64,000 nucleotides of DNA from Eikenella glucosivorans (GCF_016025525.2 NZ_JACSGR010000002.1:340337-404336); one strand, 5' to 3'; counted from the first letter of the stretch, positions 53,873 to 62,483 are shown. Notes: generated by a model not told the origin, from the sequence alone. Numbers and translations are program-made.

Positions 53873-54244
53873 CTAATCTTGCACCGGCTCTTCGGCGGCG
53901 ACTTGTTCGATTAAATGGGAAATACTCATGCCGCGCTCGAGCGATTCATCGTATTTGAAATGCAGCTCGGGGGTTTTGAACAATTTGATGCGGCGTGAAA
54001 GCTCGCTGCGCAGGTGACCTTTGGCGTGTTCCAGCGCTTCGGCGGTGATGTCGCGGGTGGTGTCGTCGAGTACGGTGTAATACACGGTGGCGTGGCTGTA
54101 GTCGCGTGTGAGCTCGACTTCGTTGATGGTGATGAAGCCGGCGCGCGGGTCTTTGAGCCCGGTGCGCACAAGCTCGGCCAGCTCGCGCATGATTTGTTCG
54201 CGCACGCGGTCTTGGCGGGCGTAGCCGCGGTGGGATTTAGCCAT
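53873..54244 (-). CDS. rbfA: ribosome-binding factor A
   Basis: A 123-residue KH-like protein for 30S subunit maturation and cold adaptation. RQDRVREQIMRELAELVR, ITINEVELTRDYSHATVYY and IKLFKTPELHFKYDES are typical. ATG at 54244 has AGAGGAA 4-5 bases upstream. It ends the cluster and is followed by a strong terminator. Confidence 0.95.
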   Translation of the reverse strand: MAKSHRGYARQDRVREQIMRELAELVRTGLKDPRAGFITINEVELTRDYSHATVYYTVLDDTTRDITAEALEHAKGHLRSELSRRIKLFKTPELHFKYDESLERGMSISHLIEQVAAEEPVQD

Positions 54245-54263
54245 GGGGTTCCTCTTTGGCAGG

Positions 54264-54596
54264 TTATTTGAGCTCGCTGGTGCGGTCGAGCAGGGCATCC
54301 ATCAGGGTGTCGTATTGTTTTTTACGATGCTGGATGCGCAGTTGGTCAAATTCGCCCAGTTGCCCTTCGAAGGTGTGGGTTTTGAAATAGGGCTTCAGGT
54401 CGAAGGCTTTTTCTAGGAAACGGATCACGTTGAGCTCGTTTTCACGATCGACGGGGCGCAGTGGAAAACGGCCGGTAAGCACGAAGTTGTCGGGCATCAC
54501 GGCGGTGGCCACCAGGAGCGGCTCGGCGTTTTCACGCCGGCGGATTTCAAGCACCAGGGTGTAGGTTTCAAAGGTATGGGTTTGTTTGTCGTTCAT
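54264..54596 (-). CDS. conserved small protein between infB and rbfA, unknown
   Basis: A 110-residue charged protein with a beta-rich start (FETYTLVLEIRRRENAEP) and LLVATAVMPDNFVLTG. It lies 19 bases upstream of rbfA and in the same orientation as the translation factors. I do not recognise the family. The start ATG at 54596 has no strong SD sequence. Confidence 0.65.
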   Translation of the reverse strand: MNDKQTHTFETYTLVLEIRRRENAEPLLVATAVMPDNFVLTGRFPLRPVDRENELNVIRFLEKAFDLKPYFKTHTFEGQLGEFDQLRIQHRKKQYDTLMDALLDRTSELK

Positions 54597-54892
54597 CTTC
54601 GCATACTCAAATGGGTGGGCAGCGGTTTGGATTGGTGTGGCAAACGGTTGTGTCCGCTGGTAACACGGCATAGCCGGCATGATACGACAAGCGCCGCCCA
54701 CTTGGTAGGGGGGCTACGGGCGCGATGTATGTCGTTCTGCTGGTCGGCTGGGAAATGGGGTGGATAAGATTGCCGTTTTGCTGTTTTATTTGGTATTTCC
54801 TGCCAATTTGGCTATGACTGTGTCAAGGTCGGATACGTGGAAGGAGGCTACCTGAAACGGGTTCGGGCAGCCTCCGGTTTCGCCGTATCTGA
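54597..54892. other. gap between infB and the 110-residue gene
   Basis: A 296-base region with no supported gene. It contains one DUS at 54845 paired with a diverged partner (CGGGCAGCCT), which could form a terminator after infB and separate it from the following genes. Confidence 0.5.
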
Positions 54893-57673
54893 TTATAGTG
54901 AGCGGGCCACTTCCACCACATCGAAGGCTTCCAGCAGGTCGCCTTCCTGGATGTCGTTGTAGTTTTTCAGCATCAGGCCGCATTCGAAGCCCATGCGCAC
55001 TTCCTTCACATCGTCTTTGAAGCGCTTGAGCGATTCCAGCTCGCCGGTGTGGATCACCACGTGGTCGCGGATGAGGCGCACGCGGCTGTCGCGCTTGATC
55101 AGTCCGTCTGTCACCATACAGCCGGCGATGTTGCCCACTTTGGAGATGTTGATGACCTGGCGGATTTCCACGGTACCGGTTTGCTGCTCTTTCTGTTCGG
55201 GGGCGAGCATGCCGCTCATGGCTGCTTTCACATCATCAATGGCGTCGTAGATGATGTTGTAGTAGCGGATTTCGATGTCTTCATTTTCAGCCAGTTTACG
55301 GGCGGAGCCGTCGGCACGCACGTTGAAGCCGATGATGAAGGCGCCGGAGGCGATGGCGAGGTTCACGTCGCTCTCGGTGATGCCGCCCACGCCGCTGTGC
55401 AACACGTCCACTTTTACTTCATCGTTCGATAGTTTTCTGAGGCTACTTGAAAGCGCTTCGTAGGAACCCTGCACGTCGGCCTTGATGATGACCGACAGAT
55501 TCTGCGCGGCCTGGCCTTCGCTGGCGTTGGCAAACAGGTTTTCCAGCTTGGCTGCCTGCTGTTTGGCCAAACGCACGTCGCGGTATTTGCCTTGGCGGAA
55601 CAGGGCGATTTCGCGTGCCTTTTTCTCGTCGGCCAGCACCATGGCATCTTCGCCGGCATTGGGCACATCGGAGAGACCGAGGATTTCCACCGGAATGGAG
55701 GGGCCTGCTTCCTGCACCTGCTTGCCGTTTTCGTCCACCATGGCACGCACTTTGCCGAAGGCTGTGCCGGCCAGCAGCATGTCGCCTTTTTTCAGCGTGC
55801 CGCTCTGCACCAGCAGGGTGGCCACCGCGCCACGGCCTTTGTCCAAACGGGCTTCCACGATGATGCCTTTGGCGGGCGCGTCTACCGGTGCTTTCAGCTC
55901 CAGTACTTCGGCTTCCAGCAGCACGGCTTCCAAGAGCGCGTCGATATTGGTGCCTTTTTTGGCTGAAACGTCGATAAACTGCACATTGCCACCCCAGCTG
56001 TCGGGAATCACGTCGTGCGAAGTCAGTTCCTGGCGGATGCGCTCGGGGTTGGCTGCTTCCTTATCGATTTTGTTCACCGCCACCACCATTGGCACGCCGG
56101 CCGCTTTGGCATGGGCAATCGCTTCGATGGTCTGCGGCATCACGCCATCGTCGGCAGCCACCACCAGAATCACGATATCGGTGGCCTGCGCGCCGCGGGC
56201 ACGCATAGCAGTAAACGCTTCGTGACCCGGGGTGTCGAGGAAGGTGATCACGCCGCGCGGGGTGTGTACATGGTATGCACCAATGTGCTGGGTGATACCA
56301 CCGGCCTCGCCCTGCACCACTTTGGCGCGGCGAATGTAGTCCAGCAGCGAGGTTTTGCCGTGGTCCACGTGACCCATCACGGTTACCACCGGCGGGCGCG
56401 GCAGGGCTTCGGCCTGAACGGCGGTTTCGCTGTCGTCGAGGAAGGCTTCGGGATCGTCTGCCGCGGCCGGTTTGCCGATATGACCCATCTCTTCCACCAC
56501 AATCAGCGCGGTTTCCTGATCGAGCGATTGGTTGATGGTGACCATCATGCCCATCTTCATCAGGGCTTTCACCACTTCCACACCCTTCACCGCCATTTTG
56601 TGTGCCAAATCGGCCACGGTAATGGTTTCGGGCACCAAGACTTCGTGCACCACCGGCTCAGTCGGGGCTTGGAAAGCATGTTGGTTCGGTTCCAGCTTGA
56701 GTTGTTTCTTGCCTTTTTTCCCGCCGCGCACTCGGTCTTCATCGCCACGATTGCCACGTTCTTTGCCTTTTCCTTTGGCGGAACGGCCACGCGGCATATC
56801 GTCATCACGTTGTTGATGGCGCTCGCCTTTTTTCGGACGGCCGTTGCCGCTCGGGGCGGAGGCGGACAGCGGGGCTTTCTCGCTCGGCGCTGCGCTGCGC
56901 GGGGCAGCCTGCTGTTCTTTGGCGATTTTGGCTTCCTGCTGTGCCTGCAGTTTGGCGGCTTCGCGGCGTGCCTGACGCTCCTGTTTTTCTTTCAATAGGG
57001 CTTGTTGGTGCGCGCGCAGGGCTTCGGCACGGCGGGCTTCTTCGTCACGCACGGCTTTTTCGGCGGCGCTAACCACTTCCACCGGCTGCGGAGCGGGTTC
57101 GGCCGTTTTTTCCTTTTTCGGCTTACGGCTGCGTTTCGGTTTGGTTTCGGCTGCAGGGGCTTCACCCGGTGAGGCTGCTTTGCCGGCTGCCGGTTCGGCA
57201 TCAGCTTGGGCGGCAGGCGTTTCGATAGCAGGTGTTTCTGCCACAGTTGCTTCGGTGCTTGTTGAGGCTACCTGAAAATCTTGTTCTTCTATGGCAGGTG
57301 TGGCTGCGGGTGCTTCCACAGCCACGGCTGTAGGTGTCGCAGCCGGCTCGGCAGCGGGCTGCAGAGCGGCTTCAGTAGCCGGTTTGTTTTCGGCTACGGT
57401 TTCAATCGGCGGCACAGCCACACGGCGGCGGCGGCGGGTTTCCACTTGCACGCCGGCCACGGTGCTGCGTTCGGTGCGGGTGCGGCTCACGCTGATAGAG
57501 AGCGTGCCGCTGTCGTTCTGCTTGCGCAGGTGTGCCAGCAGGGCCTGTTTGTCTGCCGGGCTGATGGTGTCAGCTCCGTTGCTTTTTTCCACGCCGGCGG
57601 CTTTGAGCTGCTCCAGCAGGGTCGGTACGGATTTTTTCAGTTCGGCGGCGAATTGCTGTACGGTATTACTCAT
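54893..57673 (-). CDS. infB: translation initiation factor IF-2
   Basis: A 926-residue GTPase that places initiator tRNA on the 30S subunit. The long N-terminal region is alanine-, glutamate- and lysine-rich with coiled-coil stretches. The G domain starts near residue 432 with GHVDHGKTSLLDYI, then DTPGHEAF and VNKID, followed by domains II-IV ending with the initiator-tRNA-binding C2 region. An in-frame DUS near 57265 encodes DFQVAS. It follows nusA with 15 bases between. Confidence 0.97.
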   Translation of the reverse strand: MSNTVQQFAAELKKSVPTLLEQLKAAGVEKSNGADTISPADKQALLAHLRKQNDSGTLSISVSRTRTERSTVAGVQVETRRRRRVAVPPIETVAENKPATEAALQPAAEPAATPTAVAVEAPAATPAIEEQDFQVASTSTEATVAETPAIETPAAQADAEPAAGKAASPGEAPAAETKPKRSRKPKKEKTAEPAPQPVEVVSAAEKAVRDEEARRAEALRAHQQALLKEKQERQARREAAKLQAQQEAKIAKEQQAAPRSAAPSEKAPLSASAPSGNGRPKKGERHQQRDDDMPRGRSAKGKGKERGNRGDEDRVRGGKKGKKQLKLEPNQHAFQAPTEPVVHEVLVPETITVADLAHKMAVKGVEVVKALMKMGMMVTINQSLDQETALIVVEEMGHIGKPAAADDPEAFLDDSETAVQAEALPRPPVVTVMGHVDHGKTSLLDYIRRAKVVQGEAGGITQHIGAYHVHTPRGVITFLDTPGHEAFTAMRARGAQATDIVILVVAADDGVMPQTIEAIAHAKAAGVPMVVAVNKIDKEAANPERIRQELTSHDVIPDSWGGNVQFIDVSAKKGTNIDALLEAVLLEAEVLELKAPVDAPAKGIIVEARLDKGRGAVATLLVQSGTLKKGDMLLAGTAFGKVRAMVDENGKQVQEAGPSIPVEILGLSDVPNAGEDAMVLADEKKAREIALFRQGKYRDVRLAKQQAAKLENLFANASEGQAAQNLSVIIKADVQGSYEALSSSLRKLSNDEVKVDVLHSGVGGITESDVNLAIASGAFIIGFNVRADGSARKLAENEDIEIRYYNIIYDAIDDVKAAMSGMLAPEQKEQQTGTVEIRQVINISKVGNIAGCMVTDGLIKRDSRVRLIRDHVVIHTGELESLKRFKDDVKEVRMGFECGLMLKNYNDIQEGDLLEAFDVVEVARSL

Positions 57674-57688
57674 AAATCTCCAGCCTCC

Positions 57689-59185
57689 TTATTCTTGCGT
57701 TTCGGCAAACCAGTGTTCGCGGGCGGCCAAAATAACGGTTTTGGCTTCTTCTTCGCTTACGCCGGTGATTTCGATCAGTTCGTCAGTGGAAAGCTCGGCC
57801 AGCCCGTCAAGGGTAGTGATGCCGGCCTGCGCCAGGTCACGCAGCATGTCTTGGTCGATGCCGCTGAGGTTTTTCAACGCCTCTTCCACTTCGTCCAATT
57901 TTTCTTCCGACATGATGGCCAGGGTAAGGATGGCATCACGGGCACGGTTGCGTAGGGTTTCCACGGTGGCTTCATCGAAGCCGATTTCCACCAGTTCGGC
58001 AGCGGGCACGTAGGCTACTTCTTCTAGCGCGGCAAAGCCCTCTTCAATCAGCAGGTCGGCAGTTTGCTCGTCCACATTCAAATGTTGCATAAACAGGTTG
58101 CGGATTTGTGCGTCTTCGGCTTCGTTGCGCTCTTCGGCTTCCTGGATGGTCATGATGTTGAGCTGCCAGCCGGTGAGGTCAGCGGCGAGGCGCACGTTTT
58201 GGCCGCCGCGGCCGATGGCAGGTGCGAGCTGGTCTTCGGCCACGATCACATCAACGGAATGGTTGTCTTCGTCGATCAAAATGCGGCTGACTTCGGCGGG
58301 CGAGAGCGCGTTGATCACAAACTGTGCGGTTTCTGGCGACCACAACACCACGTCCACGCGTTCGCCGGCCAGCTCGTTGGACACGGCGTTCACGCGCGAG
58401 CCGCGCACGCCGATGCAGGTGCCTTGCGGGTCGATGCGCGCATCGTTGGATTTGACAGCGATTTTGGCACGCTGGCCGGGATCGCGGGCGGCCTCTTTAA
58501 TTTCCAAGAGGCCGTCTTCGATTTCCGGCACTTCTTGCTCGAACAGCTTCACCAAGAACTCGCGCGAGGTGCGGCTGAGGATGACCTGTTTGCGGCCGCT
58601 GTTGCCTTGTTCGTCTACGCGCAGGAACAGGGCACGGATACGGTCGCCGCTGCGGAAGTTTTCGCGCGGGATGCATTGGTCGCGCGGGATGAGCGCGTCT
58701 AGGCGGCCGATTTCCACGATGATACCGTGGCGCTCGACACGTTTCACCGTGCCCATCACCACGTCTTCGCGGCGGGCGAGGAATTCTTGCAGGATTTGTT
58801 CGCGCTCGGCATCGCGGATGCGTTGCAGGATGATTTGTTTGGCGGTTTGCGCGGCTTGCCGGCCGAAGGCTACGTTTTCCAGCTCTTCTTCATAGTATTC
58901 GCCGATTTGCAGCGGGGAATCGGGAAATTCTTCTTGGATTTCCTCGATGGTTTTCTGCGTGTCGGGATAGGTGTAGTCCTCGTCGGCCACAATCAGCCAG
59001 CGGCGGAAGGTGTGGTATTCGCCGGTGTCGCGGTCGATGCTCACGCGCACGTCCATGTGTTCGCGGTCGGCCTTCTTCTTGGCGGCCACCGACAGGGCGA
59101 ATTCCAGGGCTTCGAATACGACTTCTGAATCAACGTTTTTTTCGCTGGCCAGCGCTTCGGCCAATTGCAACATCTCGCGGCTCAT
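57689..59185 (-). CDS. nusA: transcription termination/antitermination factor NusA
   Basis: A 498-residue RNA-polymerase-binding factor. N-terminal domain (EMLQLAEALASEKNV), S1 domain (GTVKRVERHGIIVEIG), KH1 and KH2 (CIGVRGSRVNAVSNEL, IGRGGQNVRLA) and two C-terminal acidic repeats are visible. ATG at 59185 was chosen because NusA proteins start with SREML and GGAGAG lies upstream; earlier starts add residues unlike the family. It is co-transcribed with rimP and infB. Confidence 0.96.
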   Translation of the reverse strand: MSREMLQLAEALASEKNVDSEVVFEALEFALSVAAKKKADREHMDVRVSIDRDTGEYHTFRRWLIVADEDYTYPDTQKTIEEIQEEFPDSPLQIGEYYEEELENVAFGRQAAQTAKQIILQRIRDAEREQILQEFLARREDVVMGTVKRVERHGIIVEIGRLDALIPRDQCIPRENFRSGDRIRALFLRVDEQGNSGRKQVILSRTSREFLVKLFEQEVPEIEDGLLEIKEAARDPGQRAKIAVKSNDARIDPQGTCIGVRGSRVNAVSNELAGERVDVVLWSPETAQFVINALSPAEVSRILIDEDNHSVDVIVAEDQLAPAIGRGGQNVRLAADLTGWQLNIMTIQEAEERNEAEDAQIRNLFMQHLNVDEQTADLLIEEGFAALEEVAYVPAAELVEIGFDEATVETLRNRARDAILTLAIMSEEKLDEVEEALKNLSGIDQDMLRDLAQAGITTLDGLAELSTDELIEITGVSEEEAKTVILAAREHWFAETQE

Positions 59186-59216
59186 GGGAATGAACTCTCC
59201 ACTCAATCAAAGGTAA

Positions 59217-59642
59217 TCAAAATTCGGGCTTCAGGCGAGCCCGGTCGATATTGGATAATTCGATGGCAACGGTTTTGCCGTCGAAGGATAGGGTCAGCAC
59301 ATCGTTTTCCAAGGCTTCGATGCGGCCGATAAAGTTTTTCTGCCCTTCAATCGGCAGACGGGTTTTCAGCTTGATGAGGCTACCTGAAAAACGGGTGAAG
59401 TCAGCAGCTTTTTTCAGCGGGCGGTCTAGGCCGGGGCTGGAAATTTCCAGCCGTTTATAGTCTACGTCTTCCACCATGAAGACACGGCTCAAATGGTTGC
59501 TGACGGTGGCGCAGTCTTCCACGGTGATGCCGTTTGGCTGATCGATGAACACGCGCAAGTCGCCCTGCGGGGTGAGCTCGAAATCCACCAGCTCGTAGCC
59601 CAGGCCGGGCAGGGTTTTGTCTAAAATGGTTTGAATATCCAT
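59217..59642 (-). CDS. rimP: ribosome maturation factor RimP
   Basis: A 141-residue protein for 30S maturation. LPGLGYELVDFELTPQGDLRVFID and CATVSNHLSRVFMVED, then EISSPGLDRPL, are the family signature. ATG at 59642 was chosen because RimP starts there and the upstream reading runs into the leader terminator. A DUS in the gene encodes RFSGSLIK. It heads the rimP-nusA-infB operon, whose leader holds a terminator (59663-59682). Confidence 0.95.
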   Translation of the reverse strand: MDIQTILDKTLPGLGYELVDFELTPQGDLRVFIDQPNGITVEDCATVSNHLSRVFMVEDVDYKRLEISSPGLDRPLKKAADFTRFSGSLIKLKTRLPIEGQKNFIGRIEALENDVLTLSFDGKTVAIELSNIDRARLKPEF

Positions 59643-59662
59643 GCTGTCTCTGGAAAACAAAA

Positions 59663-59682
59663 AAATGGCCTCGGGGCCATTT
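59663..59682 (-). terminator. terminator in the leader of the rimP-nusA-infB operon
   Basis: On the minus strand AAATGGCC-CCGA-GGCCATTT is followed by TTTTTGTTTT: an 8-base perfect stem with a strong T-tract, 21 bases before the rimP ATG. With the promoter at 59719-59747, transcripts would meet this terminator about 30 bases after starting, so it acts as an attenuator rather than a 3' end. Confidence 0.82.
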
Positions 59683-59718
59683 CTCATTTATCTCGTTAAA
59701 TAACTGAAAAACGGCGCG

Positions 59719-59747
59719 ATTCTAAACCATATTCGCCGGCTTGGCAA
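59719..59747 (-). promoter_or_regulatory. sigma70 promoter of the rimP operon
   Basis: TTGCCA (minus strand, 59747-59742), a 17-base spacer, and TAGAAT (59724-59719). Spacing is optimal, each hexamer has one or two mismatches. A start near 59712 gives a leader of about 70 bases that contains the terminator. Confidence 0.75.
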
Positions 59748-59886
59748 CTTTGCGCGCATCGGGCTGTATCAGAGGGCGGGCGGGCTGTGAGAATCGCGCA
59801 ACAGGTGCGGGCGCTTGAATAAGGGTGGGAACGGGCAGGTGGTTTTTCAGGTAGCCTATTTGGGCTTTGCAAGGCTGGGTGCTTGC

Positions 59887-59993
59887 TATAGCGAATTAAC
59901 TTAATTTTCGCTACGGCGTTGGCTCGCCTTGCTGTACGTGTGTACTATCTGCGGCTCGCCGCCTTGTATCGAAAGTTAATTTAATCCGCTATA
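59887..59993. mobile_element. Correia-like short element, copy 2
   Basis: A 107-base element with ends TATAGCGAATTAACTT and AAATTAGGCGATAT-type complement (TTAATCCGCTATA). It holds CGCTACGGCGTTGGCTCGCC and GTGTACTATCTGCGGCTCGCC blocks and is nearly identical to the reverse complement of 47733-47840. It sits in the 381-base gap between the CopD-like gene and the rimP leader. Confidence 0.87.
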
Positions 59994-60023
59994 AGTTTTC
60001 AGGTAGCCTTTATCGGGTACGGG

Positions 60024-60470
60024 CTACCATACGATATAAAACATGGCCTTGGCCAGGAACACGATGAGCAGCATCTGCGTGAGTACGGCACGGTGGATGT
60101 ATTTGGAAAAGCCAACCGTCATTGTGCCCCGCCGCATGCGGATAACGGCGGCGATGAAGTGGCAGAGGATGCTGAAGGCGAGCAGGATTTTCAGCGAAAG
60201 CTGGATGAAGAAGGAATTGGCAAACGGATTGTGCAGGATTTGCAGGTAGCGGTGCATCATCACCAGGCCGGAGGCAAACAACAGCCCGACTACCCAAGGC
60301 ATCACTTTTACCGCCCGCGCCGACAGCGCCCGTTCCACTTCGCGCCGCGCCTCGCGCCCCACGCGCTTGGTGTGCATCACCGACAAAACCAGCGATTCAA
60401 ACAACACGCCGCCCACGAAGGCGATGGCGCAAAATAAGTGGATGATATGCGCAACCGAATAAACAGACAT
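60024..60470 (-). CDS. CopD-family-like membrane protein
   Basis: A 148-residue integral membrane protein with four helices (including VAHIIHLFCAIAFVGGVLFES, VVGLLFASGLVMMHRYL and LLAFSILCHFIAAVIRM). It resembles the CopD-like conserved membrane proteins of Neisseriaceae. Histidines on several helices (H8, H11, H73) might bind metal or heme, but no classical copper motif is seen. Its gene ends 12 bases before a DUS. Confidence 0.7.
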   Translation of the reverse strand: MSVYSVAHIIHLFCAIAFVGGVLFESLVLSVMHTKRVGREARREVERALSARAVKVMPWVVGLLFASGLVMMHRYLQILHNPFANSFFIQLSLKILLAFSILCHFIAAVIRMRRGTMTVGFSKYIHRAVLTQMLLIVFLAKAMFYIVW

Positions 60471-60550
60471 TTACCTGCCTTTTGATGCAATCACAGAAAA
60501 GTGCGATACTCTCACAGGCAGGTAGGGCGGTCAAACCCGCCATGCCTTTT

Positions 60551-60556
60551 TATACT
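60551..60556 (+). promoter_or_regulatory. -10 box of the glycine-zipper lipoprotein gene
   Basis: TATACT lies 20 bases before the start codon, followed by the RBS AGAAAGGG. The -35 is not clear. Confidence 0.45.
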
Positions 60557-60575
60557 GAAACAGAAAGGGTATATC

Positions 60576-60782
60576 ATGAAAAAATCTACAGTTAGCTCCA
60601 TTTGCGCCATGATGTTGCTGGCCGCTTCATTGAGCGCCTGCAACGGCATGACCACCAGACAGCGCAACATTGCCGTGGGTGCGGCCGTGGGCGGTGTGGC
60701 CGGCAACGTGCTCGGCGGCGACACCGGCTCTACCTTGGGCGGTGCTGCTTTGGGCGGTTTGGTGGGCAGCCAAGTTCGCTAA
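60576..60782 (+). CDS. glycine-zipper lipoprotein (OsmB-like)
   Basis: A 68-residue outer-membrane lipoprotein: signal peptide with lipobox LSAC (C22), then TTRQRNIAVGAAVGGVAGNVLGG and a glycine-zipper GGAALGGLVGS. It resembles OsmB and similar glycine-zipper 2TM lipoproteins. ATG at 60576 was chosen for the RBS AAAGGG. A GC-rich hairpin follows. Confidence 0.85.
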   Translation: MKKSTVSSICAMMLLAASLSACNGMTTRQRNIAVGAAVGGVAGNVLGGDTGSTLGGAALGGLVGSQVR

Positions 60783-60818
60783 AATCAAGAGCGCTAAGTT
60801 AGATTGCTGAAATGATGC

Positions 60819-60847
60819 GGGCGGGAGTGTGGAATGCACTCCCGCCC
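60819..60847. terminator. hairpin between the lipoprotein gene and rnpB
   Basis: Perfect 11-base arms GGGCGGGAGTG and CACTCCCGCCC with a 7-base loop. It lies between the convergent lipoprotein gene and rnpB and may end both. The plus-strand T-tract is weak (GTTGTG). A further hairpin GAAGCC-GGAT-GGCTTC lies at 60861-60876 on the rnpB side. Confidence 0.65.
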
Positions 60848-60882
60848 GTTGTGTACGGGGGAAGCCGGATGGCTTCGTGGGT

Positions 60883-61246
60883 GGTGTACCGCAGCGGGCC
60901 GGTAAGCCGGGTTCTGTCGTTGGACAGTCATTCCTCTAGGCCGATTGTTGCCAAGCGGCTCAAGCAACCTACCCGAATGCTCGGCGAGCAGCTTCACTGC
61001 ATTCTGTTTGGTCTTGCTGCGGATGGGGTTTGGCCTGCTACGGTCTGTTGCCAGCCGCACGGTGCGCTCTTACCGCACCATTTCACCCTTACCTGTACCG
61101 CATTGCTGCGGCCATCGGCGGTTATGCTTTCTGTTCCACTTTCCGTCGCCTCGCGGCGCCCGGCCGTTAGCCGGCATCCTGCTCTGTGCAGCCCGGACTT
61201 TCCTCCCCGCCAAAGGGCGCGGCGACTGTCTGGCCTGCTGCGGTAC
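60883..61246 (-). ncRNA. rnpB: RNase P RNA
   Basis: About 364 bases on the minus strand, the catalytic RNA that trims tRNA 5' ends. The conserved GAGGAAAGTCCGGGCT and ACAGAACCCGGCTTA elements are present in the right order (CR I and CR V regions). The two ends pair as P1: GTACCGCAGC-A-GGCC with GGCC-C-GCTGCGGTAC. A TATAAT -10 box lies at 61254-61259, about 8 bases upstream of the 5' end. It is the bacterial type A form. Confidence 0.95.
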
Positions 61247-61253
61247 GGGCAGG

Positions 61254-61259
61254 ATTATA
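61254..61259 (-). promoter_or_regulatory. -10 box of rnpB
   Basis: Perfect TATAAT on the minus strand. The -35 window is not TTGACA-like and coincides with a DUS (61276-61289) ending near it. Confidence 0.65.
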
Positions 61260-61272
61260 ACGGATTGGGCGG

Positions 61273-61328
61273 GAAAGGCTACCTGAAAATGCAGGGGGGT
61301 TACGGGCTCGGCGGTTTTTCAGGTAGCC
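61273..61328. repeat. DUS pair upstream of rnpB
   Basis: AAGGCTACCTGAAAA and TTTTTCAGGTAGCCT are 26 bases apart. Another DUS cluster (61416, 61470, 61488) fills the rest of the 264-base gap to 61509, including two direct copies nearly abutting. Confidence 0.6.
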
Positions 61329-61508
61329 TGTTGCATGGATGGGCTGGCTGAAAAATATTGGTTGCAGTGGGAAAACGGGTGGGCGGTTGTTGGGGCAGGC
61401 TGTGGTTTGGTTTGAGGCTACCTGAAAAAAAAGGCTAACTGAATTTGTTTAACGGAAACGGATGTTTTGTTTTTCAGGTAGCCTGTTTTTTCAGGTAGCC
61501 TTTTGTGC

Positions 61509-62483
61509 TTATTTGGCGGAAATATCCAGCCTGCCGGTGAAGCGGCGTTTGGGTTTCCAGAAGGCCCAGCCGCTGCGGGCGGAAATTTCGAGGCTGCCGC
61601 CATGTTCTCCGTCGGTGAGGAGGCGGGCGGCGGGGAGTTGTTTGCGTTGCAGGGCTTGCCACAGGGGGGCGAAGAACTGTTCGTCCCATTGTTGCAGGGT
61701 GCGGGCGTAGTCGTCTGGCCGGCCGAGCTCGGCGGCTTGTTGCAGGTTGTCGAGGTAGAGGGTGCTGTGCTCGAGGGGGATGCTGCATTCGGCGGCAGTG
61801 GCCTGCCAGGCAGCGAAGTTGGCCGGGGCGGGGCGGACTTGGGGGCTGCGGCTGTAGGCGGCCCAAGGGCTGTTGCTGCCGATGAGGGCGGGGGGTTCGG
61901 TGGGGGATTCGGCGGGCATCTCGTCCCACAGCCAGAGGGCGTTGATGGGCAGTTTGCCTTCGGTGCTGCGGTGGGTGTTCACGGGGTGTTCGTGCAACCA
62001 CATTTGGATTTCGGTTTGGCGTTGGAGCCATTGTTTTTTGCGGCTGCCGAGGGCTTGTGGGATGTCGGTGTGTTGGCCGGCGATATTGAGGATGCAGGGG
62101 GCTTGCCAGTCGGCGGGACGGGGCAGGCGGATGCTCCACAGTTCGGGGGAGAGGGGGGCGAACTGCCAGCCGTCTTCGTGGCAGAAGGTGTTGAGGCCGT
62201 GGCACAAGACTTCGGCTTCTTCGGGCTGGATGTGCAGGCCGCTGCTTTGGAGCTGGGCGCTGTGCAGGCCGATTTGCTGGTGCAGGGGGCTGGCGAAGGC
62301 GTGGGGTTCGGCAAAGAGGTGGTGGAGCTGGGGGCTGAGGTGTTGGAAGCAGAAGTCGGCGGGGGTACGGGGGGCGGCTTGGAAGCGTCCGAAGCGCAGC
62401 AGTTGGTTGAGGGCGTGGGTGTGCAGAGCGGGGAGCTCGGCGGGATGGGGCCAGTGGAGGCCGGGGAGGCAGAGGGTGAACAT
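61509..62483 (-). CDS. conserved protein, RpfE/COG4255-like
   Basis: A 324-residue soluble protein. MFTLCLPGLHWPHPAELPAL near the start, GLNTFCHEDGWQFAPLS, then LWLWDEMPAES are features of a proteobacterial family of unknown function, sometimes called RpfE-type regulatory protein or labelled as a phosphoglycerate-mutase-like protein. The family name is recalled by pattern and not certain. Tryptophan- and histidine-rich; no membrane segments. ATG at 62483 with AGGTGG-like RBS weak. Confidence 0.6.
   Translation of the reverse strand: MFTLCLPGLHWPHPAELPALHTHALNQLLRFGRFQAAPRTPADFCFQHLSPQLHHLFAEPHAFASPLHQQIGLHSAQLQSSGLHIQPEEAEVLCHGLNTFCHEDGWQFAPLSPELWSIRLPRPADWQAPCILNIAGQHTDIPQALGSRKKQWLQRQTEIQMWLHEHPVNTHRSTEGKLPINALWLWDEMPAESPTEPPALIGSNSPWAAYSRSPQVRPAPANFAAWQATAAECSIPLEHSTLYLDNLQQAAELGRPDDYARTLQQWDEQFFAPLWQALQRKQLPAARLLTDGEHGGSLEISARSGWAFWKPKRRFTGRLDISAK

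Noticed and set aside
59690..59880. metY-type tRNA upstream of rimP as in E. coli
   Set aside because: No cloverleaf is present; the leader is only about 70 bases.
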